Shown here in pieces: positions 10,201 to 22,200 of a stretch of DNA of 64,000 nucleotides. Position 1 is the first letter of the stretch. Every line of letters begins with the position of its first letter. Below the pieces are notes generated by a model. That model was given only the letters and a program-made list of their open reading frames with translations. It searched no databases and had not been told where the DNA came from. Made by a program: the position numbers and the translations under genes. The stretch is from Protonemura montana (Eukaryota; Arthropoda; Insecta; Plecoptera; Nemouridae): NCBI GenBank assembly GCA_947568835.1, contig OX387604.1, forward strand, positions 8,215,860 through 8,279,859. Reading direction: 5' to 3'.

Positions 10201-13200
10201 CATTCACAGCCATTTGAAGCAACCATGGACATATTCTTCCTTTCAAACCTTTTTTTTTTATTTGGATTCAAATTTCGTAGTCTTAACGCACGAAAATACA
10301 CAAAAATGTCGTGTAGCCAAGTCATCAGAAAGCTATTCGCACGAAAATCTCAATCTGGATGAGCTGTGATTGGACTCATTTGATTCACACACGTCACACC
10401 ACTTTCTTATTTTAACTGCAGAGATCAATTATTTGAACGCATCTTGCACCTGACACAGCTTCCCAAAGACTGAACAAATACAACTCGCACAACCACACAC
10501 TGGCCACTAGGGTTGTAGCTAGCAAACTGGCTGGGTTATGGCGATTCACTTGCGTACACGCATTGTTTTGTTATTGCACCGAGTAGCGGTGTTCCACGAA
10601 AAATTGTGTTACTTTGAAGCAGTGGTTAATTTCTACCAAAACAGGTGGCCCTCGTAAATACTAAAATATATTTATATATTACTAGAAACAATCCACGCAA
10701 GTCAAAACCTAGTGTGTCTTTGTTCCATACTGTCGCGTTACTTTGTCGGCGCGATAAGCGAGTCGTCGGTAGGAGCGCTATCGATATTCAAGAGAATCTA
10801 CGAAAACGCTGTTAGCCAAGCTAACGTTACAGGTTACAGCTCTCGCAGGTTATTTTTTCTGCAAAAATTTTGAAAGATTGATCTCTTACCGATGTAAACC
10901 CTAGAAAATATTTATTTTTGTTGAGCCCGGCTGCGCAATGAGACGCCTGTCTAGTACATGACAATTTTCGTGCGAGTAGCTTTCTGACGACTTCGGTACA
11001 CGAAAATTTACGAAAATTTCGTGCGGATAGGTCGGCCTTCGATTTTAATCTGTCCGCGATTGCCTGTGCAGGCATGGGCGTTATAAAATCAAATTCGTTC
11101 GTTTTGAGTGAATTGCGAATTGCGATAGTCATCTTTATAAGACTTTTTTTTTTTTGGGCAAGATTATACGAGTTGGAACACACATATTGTCATTTTACGA
11201 GTCATGCATAGGAGATTACTTTTTCTTATTCACTAAAATTGACCATCCCCTTAGGATGCAATTCTTTAAAATTTGATACCGCACTGAAAATTAGTCTCAC
11301 TCTTCGATTCAAAATTGCCAGGCAATCAGTCTCGGGCGTACGTAGGATTAGAATCTTTTTTATTTTCTTATCGTAATTTACCACCAATACACGCCACATT
11401 TAATTGTGGTGGTGAATTGCAATGTCAAGAATAAGTCTGTGTATTCCTCTATTCGTACTGACACCAGCTTGCTCTATTTGCCCGACCTGTGAATGTGCAT
11501 TATTTTTTCGCGGTGCCAAACCAAGAAGTGGATTTAACACATTTACTTGAGTCTGCATCCAATTTATTTTTCCCTTGATGTGCCCCGCCGGCCTCTTCCC
11601 CTCCACCCACTCAACTTTTGACGACCTGTCAGGCTCCAGGGGCTAAGGCATCGCACCCTAGTTAGCATCAGTAATCTGCATCGCCGGCATACCTAAAACC
11701 AACACTCGTTACCTCTTCAAACTAAAACAACGGTCAAGTAAATGCACCGAGCTTCCAAGCAATACTTGTATCTTCATGCTGCTTACAAAAGATCACGGCA
11801 TTCCCTAGGTATTCTGCACTGGAGTCTAGACGGAATGCTATTTAAATCTGCCAAGATGATGTTGAAAGAAAGTGCCGATTGGCATAGCCGTTTCCCATGT
11901 ATCGGTCAGTTCACACAGCCTGCGAAGCAAACAAGCCATGAATACACACACACTGACAATATCCAGTCTCCATATTATGAATTCAAGTCTTCGTGATTTT
12001 CATAGATTACATATTCACGTAGCTGGGATGTTAAAGTGGTCCACCTGCTGAGACTGAGGTAAAGTAGAAGTGGCTAGGGCAGCATCCTCCCAAGACCTAC
12101 ATGTCCTCGGGGCCCTCGCTGCCCCCTGCTCCTAACCCCACTCTACCTCTGCCATCCTTAGAGGCTGCCATCGCAGGAGAACCGAGGCATGAGCCAGCCT
12201 ACCTGATTACCGTGCTGATTTACAATATAACCATGTCATGCTGACAACCTGCTCAATTTTAACCAGCATCAAAATAATACAAGCCGGATTTAATAAGATA
12301 CACATGACTCCTCCTCCTGTTAAGCAAACAGCTTTGATTGTTTAGTTCGATGGTGTTGAACCTCCTACCGTGGCGAACCTATAGCTGGTAACTTTGTCGG
12401 ATACCTGGTGTAGCCGTTCTGCCTAGGATCTTTCCATGTTAAGACAATTCGATGGGAGTTCCTCAATTATCGGCTATTTCTTTGGAGTGTACTTACTGCC
12501 AGAGATTTTATGATCTTCAGTTTTGTACCTCCCTATACAAAATCTTTAAAATGTGAGCCAGTGTTTTATTTTACACCTGTTAATGTGTTGGGATTGTTAA
12601 TTGTTTTGTTGGTGGCATTTGGTAATTGAATCGACTTGTTCGATAGATTGGTCGCAAGTTCCAGTTTCTAGCTACCCCAACGGCCAGGGCCAGGCTGGAT
12701 CCGATTGGCCTTATGCGCTGTATATAATATGGGCACGCAACAGATGTGACTTGCATCTAAAATATGTGTTGGTGCAGCAGGCAATGTGGGGTTGCACCTA
12801 ATTAATAACATAATGTCTTTCCGTAATCCGCGACAATCTCCTGGCGATTTAGTACAAGTACCAGGGAGCAGAAAACCTGGCGTGACCAATCGCGTTTGAG
12901 GAACGCTTAATTAAGACAATGTCCTAATTTTTAATCTGTAAAGCTCATTACAATGAGCACAACAGATTCCAAGATGATAATTGTCCTTGCCTCTGTCTTA
13001 TTAGATGACTGAAATTCCTGATAGGTGCGCTATACGATAAACACGCTTGATCGTGTGAAAATCGTTAGCCGAGACTACTTTCTTATGAATCTTCACAGGC
13101 AGACCGCATTTCATATGCAGGTGAATCCGATACTGATACGGAATAAGTATCGAGACCCTACTATCGGTGCCAATGGCGCAGCTTGCATTTAGTTGAAATC

Positions 13201-16200
13201 TGGTTGTAAACATACATCTTATTACCAACATTTTACTATAATGATCCAGCAGAATTTTCGGGAGACACTCGTCATTGGGTTGAAGACCCGAACGTTGTGG
13301 GAACAACGCGCTGTACCTTTAACGAAAATAAGTAGTACCTACCTACCACCCTGTGCTATTGTCAGATGTCGACTGCCGTCAGGAACAGTGGATGGAAAAA
13401 TGGAAATATGGTAGATTGATTGGAATTTGGTCTAGTATGCAAAACAAAACATTGCATACTCCGAGAGTTATGAACAATCTTCAGTTGAGGACATTTGTTT
13501 TTTTTTATCTTCTGTATTTACAGTAACTCTATATATGTTCGAGCAAAGAGATTATTGTGTTTAATAATTCTGTCATTGGTAACCAGTGCCGGTCAAGCAC
13601 GTGTATTGATGTTAGTCAGGGGCCCGGTGCGATCGCTCCCCCGCACCTCAGGCCAGCCCGCCCCTTGTACGATGTAATGTTAATTTTTTTATTTTCTTTT
13701 TGTTACAGGATTGCCAAGTCTTCTGTACGCAACAGCAAAAGATATTCGTATCACCAATGCATCGAAGCCCTCCAAGACAACTACACTAGTAAAAGTAAGA
13801 CTCAATTTTAATAGGTTAAGGATTTCTGGGCTTCAATTCAGAGTTCATGCAGATGAAATCCTCACAAAGTTGCTGGATTGGAAATTGGTTTTGTGCCCGA
13901 TCCAGCGTGTTTGCAACCTCCACCTCGCTATTTTGATATGGAATGTATTTTTGTGTGCATGTGTTGAGTATTTATTTATTAGCGTCATTGACATCAGGCG
14001 GATGCTAATGCCCAAGGTAACTGTGTTTACTTAGCTGGTTAATACCCCAGCATGTACCTCCAACCTCTTCTCTTTGTCTATCTCTAACACAAACTAACCA
14101 GAGATATTTTTAGACTTAACAAGAGGGAACCATTTTTATGTTATGTTATGTTCTGCTTAGCCTTTCTATACTTTCTCGTTATAAAATTGTTGCCGTCCCT
14201 AAACACGTGCAGTGGTTCATTTTAAGCCGGCTAAGCAAATTACTGTTTTTTTCTTTATCTTTCATACTTTGTGTAGTTTTTGGGACGAAATTTAGTGCAG
14301 TTCTGAATATCCTTCAAATACTTTCATATTGATCATCATGCAAAACTAGACCAGGTTTAATACAATTTTAGAAAATATGGTTAGTCACTGCACCTCAGTT
14401 GGTGGGGGGAGGGGAGGGGGGGGGGGGGGGGGGGGGGGGCTGTAGGGACAAAAAAATCTGTTTTGGGGCTGGGTATCATGTAGATGTATTTTGTTTAGAG
14501 GCACTTGATGATACTGCTGTAGTCTGGCTGGTATTTTGAGAGGAAATAAATGATGTCAAAACAAGGTGTTAAAAGATAGTCATTTTGTTGATTAATACAT
14601 TGATTTGTGGTGTTTCTTGATGTACTGAATGAGATAATGATAATGATATTTATGAAGCTACCTTAGATGGTTGGAGGAGAGACTTGGTGCTGGCAGGGGA
14701 TGGACAAAATGTAATAATTTGACATGTGTCAGTGAATCTGGAAGCCATTTTAAATTATCAAGATTTTGTGAGAATCTCTTGTTTAAACTCTAAAGTTAAC
14801 AAAATGATCTCGAGGAGAAACTCAAACTATGCCCACTTAGTGGCAGAAAGCATTCAACATTTAACTAAATTTAAAAGTTCAGTCCAACATAGTAAAAATA
14901 AACACAACTGGAGCTGATGACCATATCTTATTTCCAGGATTTAGGTGATGGTGCCGCCCTTGATTTTTATTTCGAAGGTGGTCTAATATGCTGGACCGAC
15001 CATGCATTAGAAATGATCCAATGCATCCCGTACAATGGCACACACACGGGCGAGAAGGTGGAGGTGATCACTACCATGCTTATGTCACCGGACGGCCTCG
15101 CTTGTGACTGGTTTACCGAGAAGCTGTACTGGACTGACGGCGAGACCAACCGCATCGAGGTCGCCACAATCAAGGGACAGCATCGCAAGGTCTTGATTTG
15201 GGATGACATCGATCAACCAAGGGCCATTGCCCTCGTCCCGATGAAAAGGTGAGTTGGCTGATTGTATTTGGGATAGAGAGTGGTTCTATAAACATAACAT
15301 TTAATGAGAATTGTGTTGACGTTTATCAGCTGTTAATGTTAAGATTGACAATTAATCAACCATTGATTGAACAAGTGGTTGAAGAAGAACTAGTTTATTT
15401 GGCAATCTGCACCAATGGTAGCTACTGATCTTAGTTGATACAAATTTGTTTGTTTTGCTAAATATTCTAGAATTAAATAAAAACAAATAAAAACAAATAA
15501 ATAAAAAAAATCATTGGGATAGGGAGTATAATGACACTATATCCAAAACATATTTGATTCATTGCTATCAAGTGAGGTGCTTGTGGGTGGGAGTGTATGT
15601 ACCAGTAAATTGGCATTTATCTGCTACCATTTTTACAACTTTTTCATGTTCCCTGGCAAAAATGATAAAATTTTATGTTTTTTGGCATAGATGCTTAGAA
15701 AACAAATAACTCGTTAAATTAGCACAGTGGCATTTTTCGACTCCTAACGTCTAATACCTTGACTGCTTTAAAAACAATTCAATTCTGTGTGTGACATTAG
15801 CTGAAAAAAAAATGCTTTTTGATCAGAATCAGCAGATTTGACTTAAGCATGATTCTAGCTCCGGGCTTGTTTTCTTTCTATTTTCTTTTCAATCAATAAT
15901 TTAATTTATTGATTATTTTTTGGAAGTTCCAATGACTGCTAAATACTCCTTTGTGTATTTAATTTTTTTTAAATAACCCCTTAAAAGTTGTGTACCCTTA
16001 TAACCACCCTGTGGCTTGCAGTTTTTGAAACCCAACTAACCTTTGTTTTCTGTTCCAGTATCATGTTCTGGACTGACTGGGGTGAGGCCCCAAAAATCGA
16101 GCGTGCGGGAATGAATGGTGATCCAGCGACACGGAAGGTGATAATCGAAGGTGACATCTTCTGGCCAAACGGATTGACTGTAGACTACGCTTCCGAGACT

Positions 16201-19200
16201 TTGTATTGGACCGATGGCCGGCTCAAGTTCATCGAAGCCGTTGACTATGAAGGCCGAAATCGAAAACCCATTGTCAATACGGGTGTCGAGTACCCTTTTG
16301 CCATATCGATGTTTCAAGTAAGTGACAGTCAAGACAAATGAAGTATGCACATTGGAGCAAGTTCAAAAAAAAAAATCTAATCAATGTGTGCCTATTTGGT
16401 GGTCTATGCTTGGTAACGGTTTGCCGTTTTAATATATTTTTATTGTCTGTAATACAACCATATCTACATATATCTGCCTTCACCCATGGCGTTACCAGCC
16501 AGCTAATTCATGGCATAGAGAGTAACAAGTCACATAATGCACCAACATAAAAATAGGCAAACCAATCTAATTAATCAGCATATGTTTTTAATTAAATACC
16601 TACCCTGATACCCAGGGGTTAATTTAAGAAATTGAAGAAATTATATCACATTCTGAAACCGCTCAACCCCATTCTATGATAATCAATTAATGGTCACAAA
16701 TCCTTCAATTCCATTATACAACTCAAAATGCATATTATATTACTTGTTTTAAAAAAAGACCGAAATGGTGCTCCATTGCTTTCTAGTGACCTCTGCCAGG
16801 TGGTGACATTCTATTAATGTCTGTTTGTACCACCCCAACAGAACAAACTGTACTGGACTGATTGGAAGACATGGGCGATCCACGAATTCGACCGTTCGGA
16901 ATCAAAGCCGCAATCAAGGAAGCTGATTACCGGTCATGTGGTGCCGATGGACATCCAGGTTTGGGATGAGGGGCGTCAGCCTAAAGGGGACACTGCATGC
17001 CGGCGCAACAACGGCGGATGCTCTCACTTGTGTCTGCTGGCGCCTTACTCTCCCGGATACACCTGCGCCTGTCCCACCGGCGTAAAACTTATCGACAACA
17101 CCACTTGCGCTGATGGTACGAATCGCCGAGGTGGCCAGTCGTAGACAGGAATTTACATTTTATAGATTGGTTTGGAAGGCTAATAAGGGTTATATGGTGA
17201 CTAATAATATACAAGACTGATGGTATTCTTGCTATGCTAGTAAAAGGACTGTTAAAAAGCACTGGTGGCTAGGAAGTTATATTTTATATTTTTAGCTTTT
17301 ATGAGAAGTAAGATTTTGTATGCTCTAAGGTGCCTATTGTTGTAAGGCTTACTTACAAACTAAATACTTACAAACTTAACAGATGTAGCAGATTCAGCTT
17401 AACGTTTCTAATGTTAAACTATGCTACTGTTAACGTGCTACGAAGTTGTGCCGCCATACTCTCGTAACGCTAATCTATTCAGTGTTTACCAGCGGACAAC
17501 TTTAAACTAGTGGCTAGTAACACTTGCCTATCTTCCAGCTTGCATATCCCATCAGATAAAATGGTGCACTTATTTTAAAACAACAAGAGATGACCAGAAA
17601 ATTCCTTGCCTCGAAAAATAATTTCACATAAGAAAAACTATTTGAACTGGGTTTTGAATTCTAAGTAAAGGGCTACTAAATTTCCAGACGTTTCGCAACA
17701 TATACTAGTTACTTCTTCAGAGGTTTGAGCAGTCCTGACAATTTTCCAATAACAAAAGAACCACATAAAATTATAACAATTACCTAGTTCAAGCATCCTA
17801 AATGCATCTAAACAAAATAATCCGGGTCAATAACTTAAAAACTAATGTATTATGTATTTTCTGAAATAAGATCTCGAACACAATGGCGTTTTTTAACTAA
17901 CTAATTATGTGTATGGAAAAAACGCCAATTTTTCGATATAATATAATTTTCGATAATCACATAACGTTAGGGCAACCTCGAAAAATTGGCGGTTTTTCCA
18001 TACACATAATTAGTTAGTTATAAAACGCCAATATGTTCGAGATCTTATTTCAGAAAATACATAATACATTAGTTTTTAAGTTATTGACCCTGATTATTTT
18101 GTTTAGATGCATTTAGGATGCTTGAACTAGGTAATTGTTATAATTTTATGTGGTTCTGTTATCGGAAAATTGTCAGGACTGCTCAAACCTCTGAAGAAGT
18201 AACTAGTATATGTTGCGAAACGTCAGGAAATTTAGTAGCCCTTTACTTAGCATTCAAAACCCAGTTCAAAGAGTTTTTCTTAAAACTAGTGCTAAGGATA
18301 AATCAAGTAGACATGAGTCTAAAAACCATAATAATTTCACTCTTTTTAATAAATTAAACTCGTCTTCATTCAGGCGCCCAAGAGTTACTGCTGCTCGTCC
18401 AACGCACGAACATCTGCAAAATATCGCTCGACTCTCCCGACTACACCAACTTTGTGCTGCCGCTCAAGGACATAATGCACGCAATTGCGATAGACTACGA
18501 CCCTGTTGACAAGTACGTCTACTTCACGGACGAGGAAGCACGAGCATTGCGGCGTGCGAGACTGGACGGCTCGGAACAGGAGGACCTGATCACCACTGAA
18601 GTAAAGCATCCTGACGGCATCGTCGTTGACTGGCTCGCTCGCAATCTCTACTGGACCGATGCTGGCACGAATCGAATAGAAGTCGCGAGACTTACTGGAG
18701 CGTCAAGGAAAGTGCTCATCAACAAGGTGATTTGATTGATTAATTTACAAAAAAAGATTGCCAAATGGATAGTTTGTATGGGCACTTCATTAATTGTACA
18801 TTTTCTTCTGCGACCAATGCAAAAAAGGAAAACGTTGACATACAGTATTTTTATGTAGATATTTATGATTTATTTATTTTGTAGTATTCCTAAGCATACT
18901 GATTCTTCATATTGGCTCTCTCATTAATTGGTTCTTTATTCACATCTTAAATAAATCGTCATTTGAGCCATAGCTCCTTTTAAACTTGGTTTTAATTCAA
19001 AACCATTGAACAAGATCGCTTTACAAGAATCAGCCTATCCTATCTTGAAACTCTTATTTCTGGTGCTGAATCTAGTGATTAGTAGGTGAAATCCTAGAAT
19101 ATTTTTTCTGGGTAAGTAGAGTAAAAGAAACCATATTTTGGACATTTATGGAAATTAACTCTGCGGCTGTAACAAAAATCAACTGTTCGACATTAAAACT

Positions 19201-22200
19201 TTGATGTAGTTGATATGACGCGACAAGTAGGACTGGTGGTCACGCCGCTAACATTTTCTCCTGTTGTCTGTAGGATCTAGGAGAGCCGCGAGCAATTGCT
19301 GTTGCACCTGAACATGGCTGGCTATTCTGGTCAGACTGGGACGAGAAGAGACCGAAGATGGAGCGATCATCGCTTGATGGGTCCGACCGGATGGTACTCG
19401 CATCCAGTGAACTTGGGTGGCCAAATGGAATTGCACTCGATCTCGAAAGGGATAAGATCTATTGGTGTGATGCAAAAACGGATAAAATAGAGGTAAGACA
19501 GTGCTTCGTTGCTATTGAACTGTCCCAGACTGAGTAAACTGATCAGATATCTGAGGATTTGGTCCAGCTTGTCCTTGTACTGAATGTGACATTACAATTA
19601 ACACATTTTTTGTCAAGAGCCATTCCTGTTAAAGATGCACTAATTGCATTTTCTTCCATGTGATTTTCCTGCGTTTATCTTTTTTTAGTGTAGGGGTTTC
19701 AACTACAATTTCCACGCTTGGTACTTACCTTTGTTTGTTTCATAGGTAGCAAATATGGATGGAACTGACCGCAGAGAGGTGATCAGCGATAATCTACCCC
19801 ATCCGTTTGGTCTCAGTCTTTTAGGTAAGTTCAGTAGAATGGACTTCATTGGTAAAACACATTCATTTATTTGTAAATAAATTCTTTTTTTTTGCTGACA
19901 GTTTTTCAATACATATAGCTAGTTGTAATATACTTAAACCTGAAAAAAAGATATTGTTAGCATTAACTGTTACTGTCTGTGTCAAAATTACAATGATACT
20001 ACCCACCCACTTTGTAGAGACTGATAATAAGTGAATTTGCATCATTTGCCTTGATGTCCAGTCCAGAAAAAATTGGCTTTGGTCGGATGATGTCTCGGCC
20101 TCCACGATTCAATAGTGTAATCTGTTCTGTAATCAAATCTGGGCAACATAATTCTATTGGCTCAGCCTACTTTCCACATCTTATCGTGGTGTGAGCCATC
20201 ACTTGTACCATTGAAATGCGCCTAGGACGTGTAGCCTTCGACATTAGTGTTACAAATAGTCAACCTGTTTCCTAAGCTGGGATGAGGGAATACCAACATC
20301 CATCTGTCACCTAATACCATTGTGTGTTATGACTAGGTGACTACCTCTACTGGACTGATTGGCAACGCCGCAGCATCGACCGAGTGGACAAGCTCACCGG
20401 AAACGACCGAAAATTGATTGTCGACCTCCTGCCCAATGTAATGGGTATAAAAGCAGTTAGGATGGGCCCCGTAGCAAAAGGCAAGAACCCGTGCACTTTT
20501 GACAATGGTGGCTGTAGCCACTTGTGCCTGAACCGACCGAAAAATGACTACGTTTGCGCGTGCCAAATCGGCTACGAACTCACATCAGACGGCAGAACGT
20601 GTGTAGTTCCTGAAGCATTCCTGCTTTTCGCACGTAAAGAGAACATCGGGCGAATCAGCATCGAGAACGGCAACAACGACGTGTTGATTCCGGTGACCGG
20701 CGTAAAAGATGCTAGCGCCCTAGACTTTGATACCACAGACAATCGCATCTACTGGACCGATGTAAAAGTGAAGGCGATCACAAGGGCGTTCATGAACGGC
20801 TCTGACGTCGAGAAGATTGTTGAGTTTGGGCTGGACTCTCCTGAGGGAATGGCCATCGACTGGGTTGCTCATAATGTTTACTGGACAGACACTGGTAGTA
20901 AACGCATCGAGGTTTCAAGGCTAGATGGCCGATCACGAAAGGTGCTGCTCTGGGAACGGATCGAAGAACCTAAGGGTCTTGCGCTTGACCCTAAAGAGGG
21001 GTACATGTACTGGAGCGACTGGGGCAGACCGGGCTCTTTGGAACGCGCTTCCATGGACGGTTCCAAACGGACACATCTGGTCTCGAAAGTAGGCCGCGCA
21101 AATGGTTTGACAATAGACTACGTAAAGCGGAGAATCTACTGGACCGAGCTGAACCATCCAGCCATCGAAAGCTCGGACATGGAAGGCAACGGGCGAGTCC
21201 GTATCGTCACATCGGATCTTGACAAGCCGTTTGGGCTGACACAGTACCGCGACAACATCTACTGGACCGAATGGAACACTGGAAAAATCAAGTGCGCCAA
21301 CAAGACTACCGGCGAGAATCGTACGCAGATTCACAGCGACCTAGAATCTATTACTGACATCCTCGTGTTCCACACATCACGGCAATCAGGATGGAACCAG
21401 TGCGCGGTCAGCAACGGAGGCTGCTCTCACCTTTGCCTCGCTCTACCTGGGTCAGCAGGCTCAGCTACCAGCCGCCAATCCAACACGCACAAGTGCGGCT
21501 GCCCCACGCACTACACTCTTGAGCCTTCCGATAACCGCACGTGCGTGCCCCCTACCTCGTTCATCCTGATTGGCGGTAAGAACTCAATCAGTCGACTGAT
21601 GCCTAACACATCTGACTGCCCGGACGTGGTGCTGCCCATCCAGGGTCTGAAGAACATCCGTGCCATGGAGTTTGACCCAGCCACTCGATTCGTTTACTGG
21701 GTGGACGGACGCAGCCAGACAATCCGTCGCGCATTGGCTAATGGCAGCTCTGCAGGGTCGTTGATGGCCGGAGGTAGTGGAGGACTGCACCACCCGTATG
21801 ACTTAGCCATCGACCCATTTGCACGGCTTCTTTTTTGGAGTTGCGCTCAAACGGACGCCATCAATGTGACGCGACTCGACGACAGTTCGCCGCTCGGTGT
21901 GGTGGTGAAAGCTGACGATGAGAAGCCGAGGAACATTGCAGTTCACCCAGAGAAGGGATTTCTTTTCTGGACTGATCTAGGGAAGCGGAAACGGATTATG
22001 AGAGCCTCAATGGACGGTCAGCACAAAGTGATGATCGTAGATTTGTCAGAAGACCCGGTCGCTATCGCAGTTGACCGGATCTTGGACCTGGTTTTCTGGG
22101 CTTCAGTACGAAACATCGAGACTTCAGACATTGATGGCAAGAACCGACGCTCGTTGGTATCGACTCTGTTGGTGCAGGTGACGAATCTGGCAGTCCACGG

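Larger units (their letters stand above)
7281..13708 (+). other. arrow intron 1 (6.4 kb)
   Basis: No supported gene lies inside. It holds an inverted pair of about 62-bp repeats (10288-10349 and 10963-11025) and a GC-rich hAT-like fragment near its 3' end. A 143-codon minus-strand ORF at 8320-8751 matches nothing I recognise and is probably chance. Long introns near the 5' end often hold enhancers, but I see no specific sites. Confidence 0.7.

Noticed and set aside
10827-11183. 118-codon minus-strand ORF
   Set aside because: Its middle is the dispersed repeat at 10963-11025. The similarity to the ORF at 10147-10369 comes from that repeat.
20878-21334. Minus-strand ORFs opposite arrow exon 9 (also 22511-22849 and 23354-23587)
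   Set aside because: They are antisense shadows of the conserved LRP5/6 coding frame, with no own homology or splice context.
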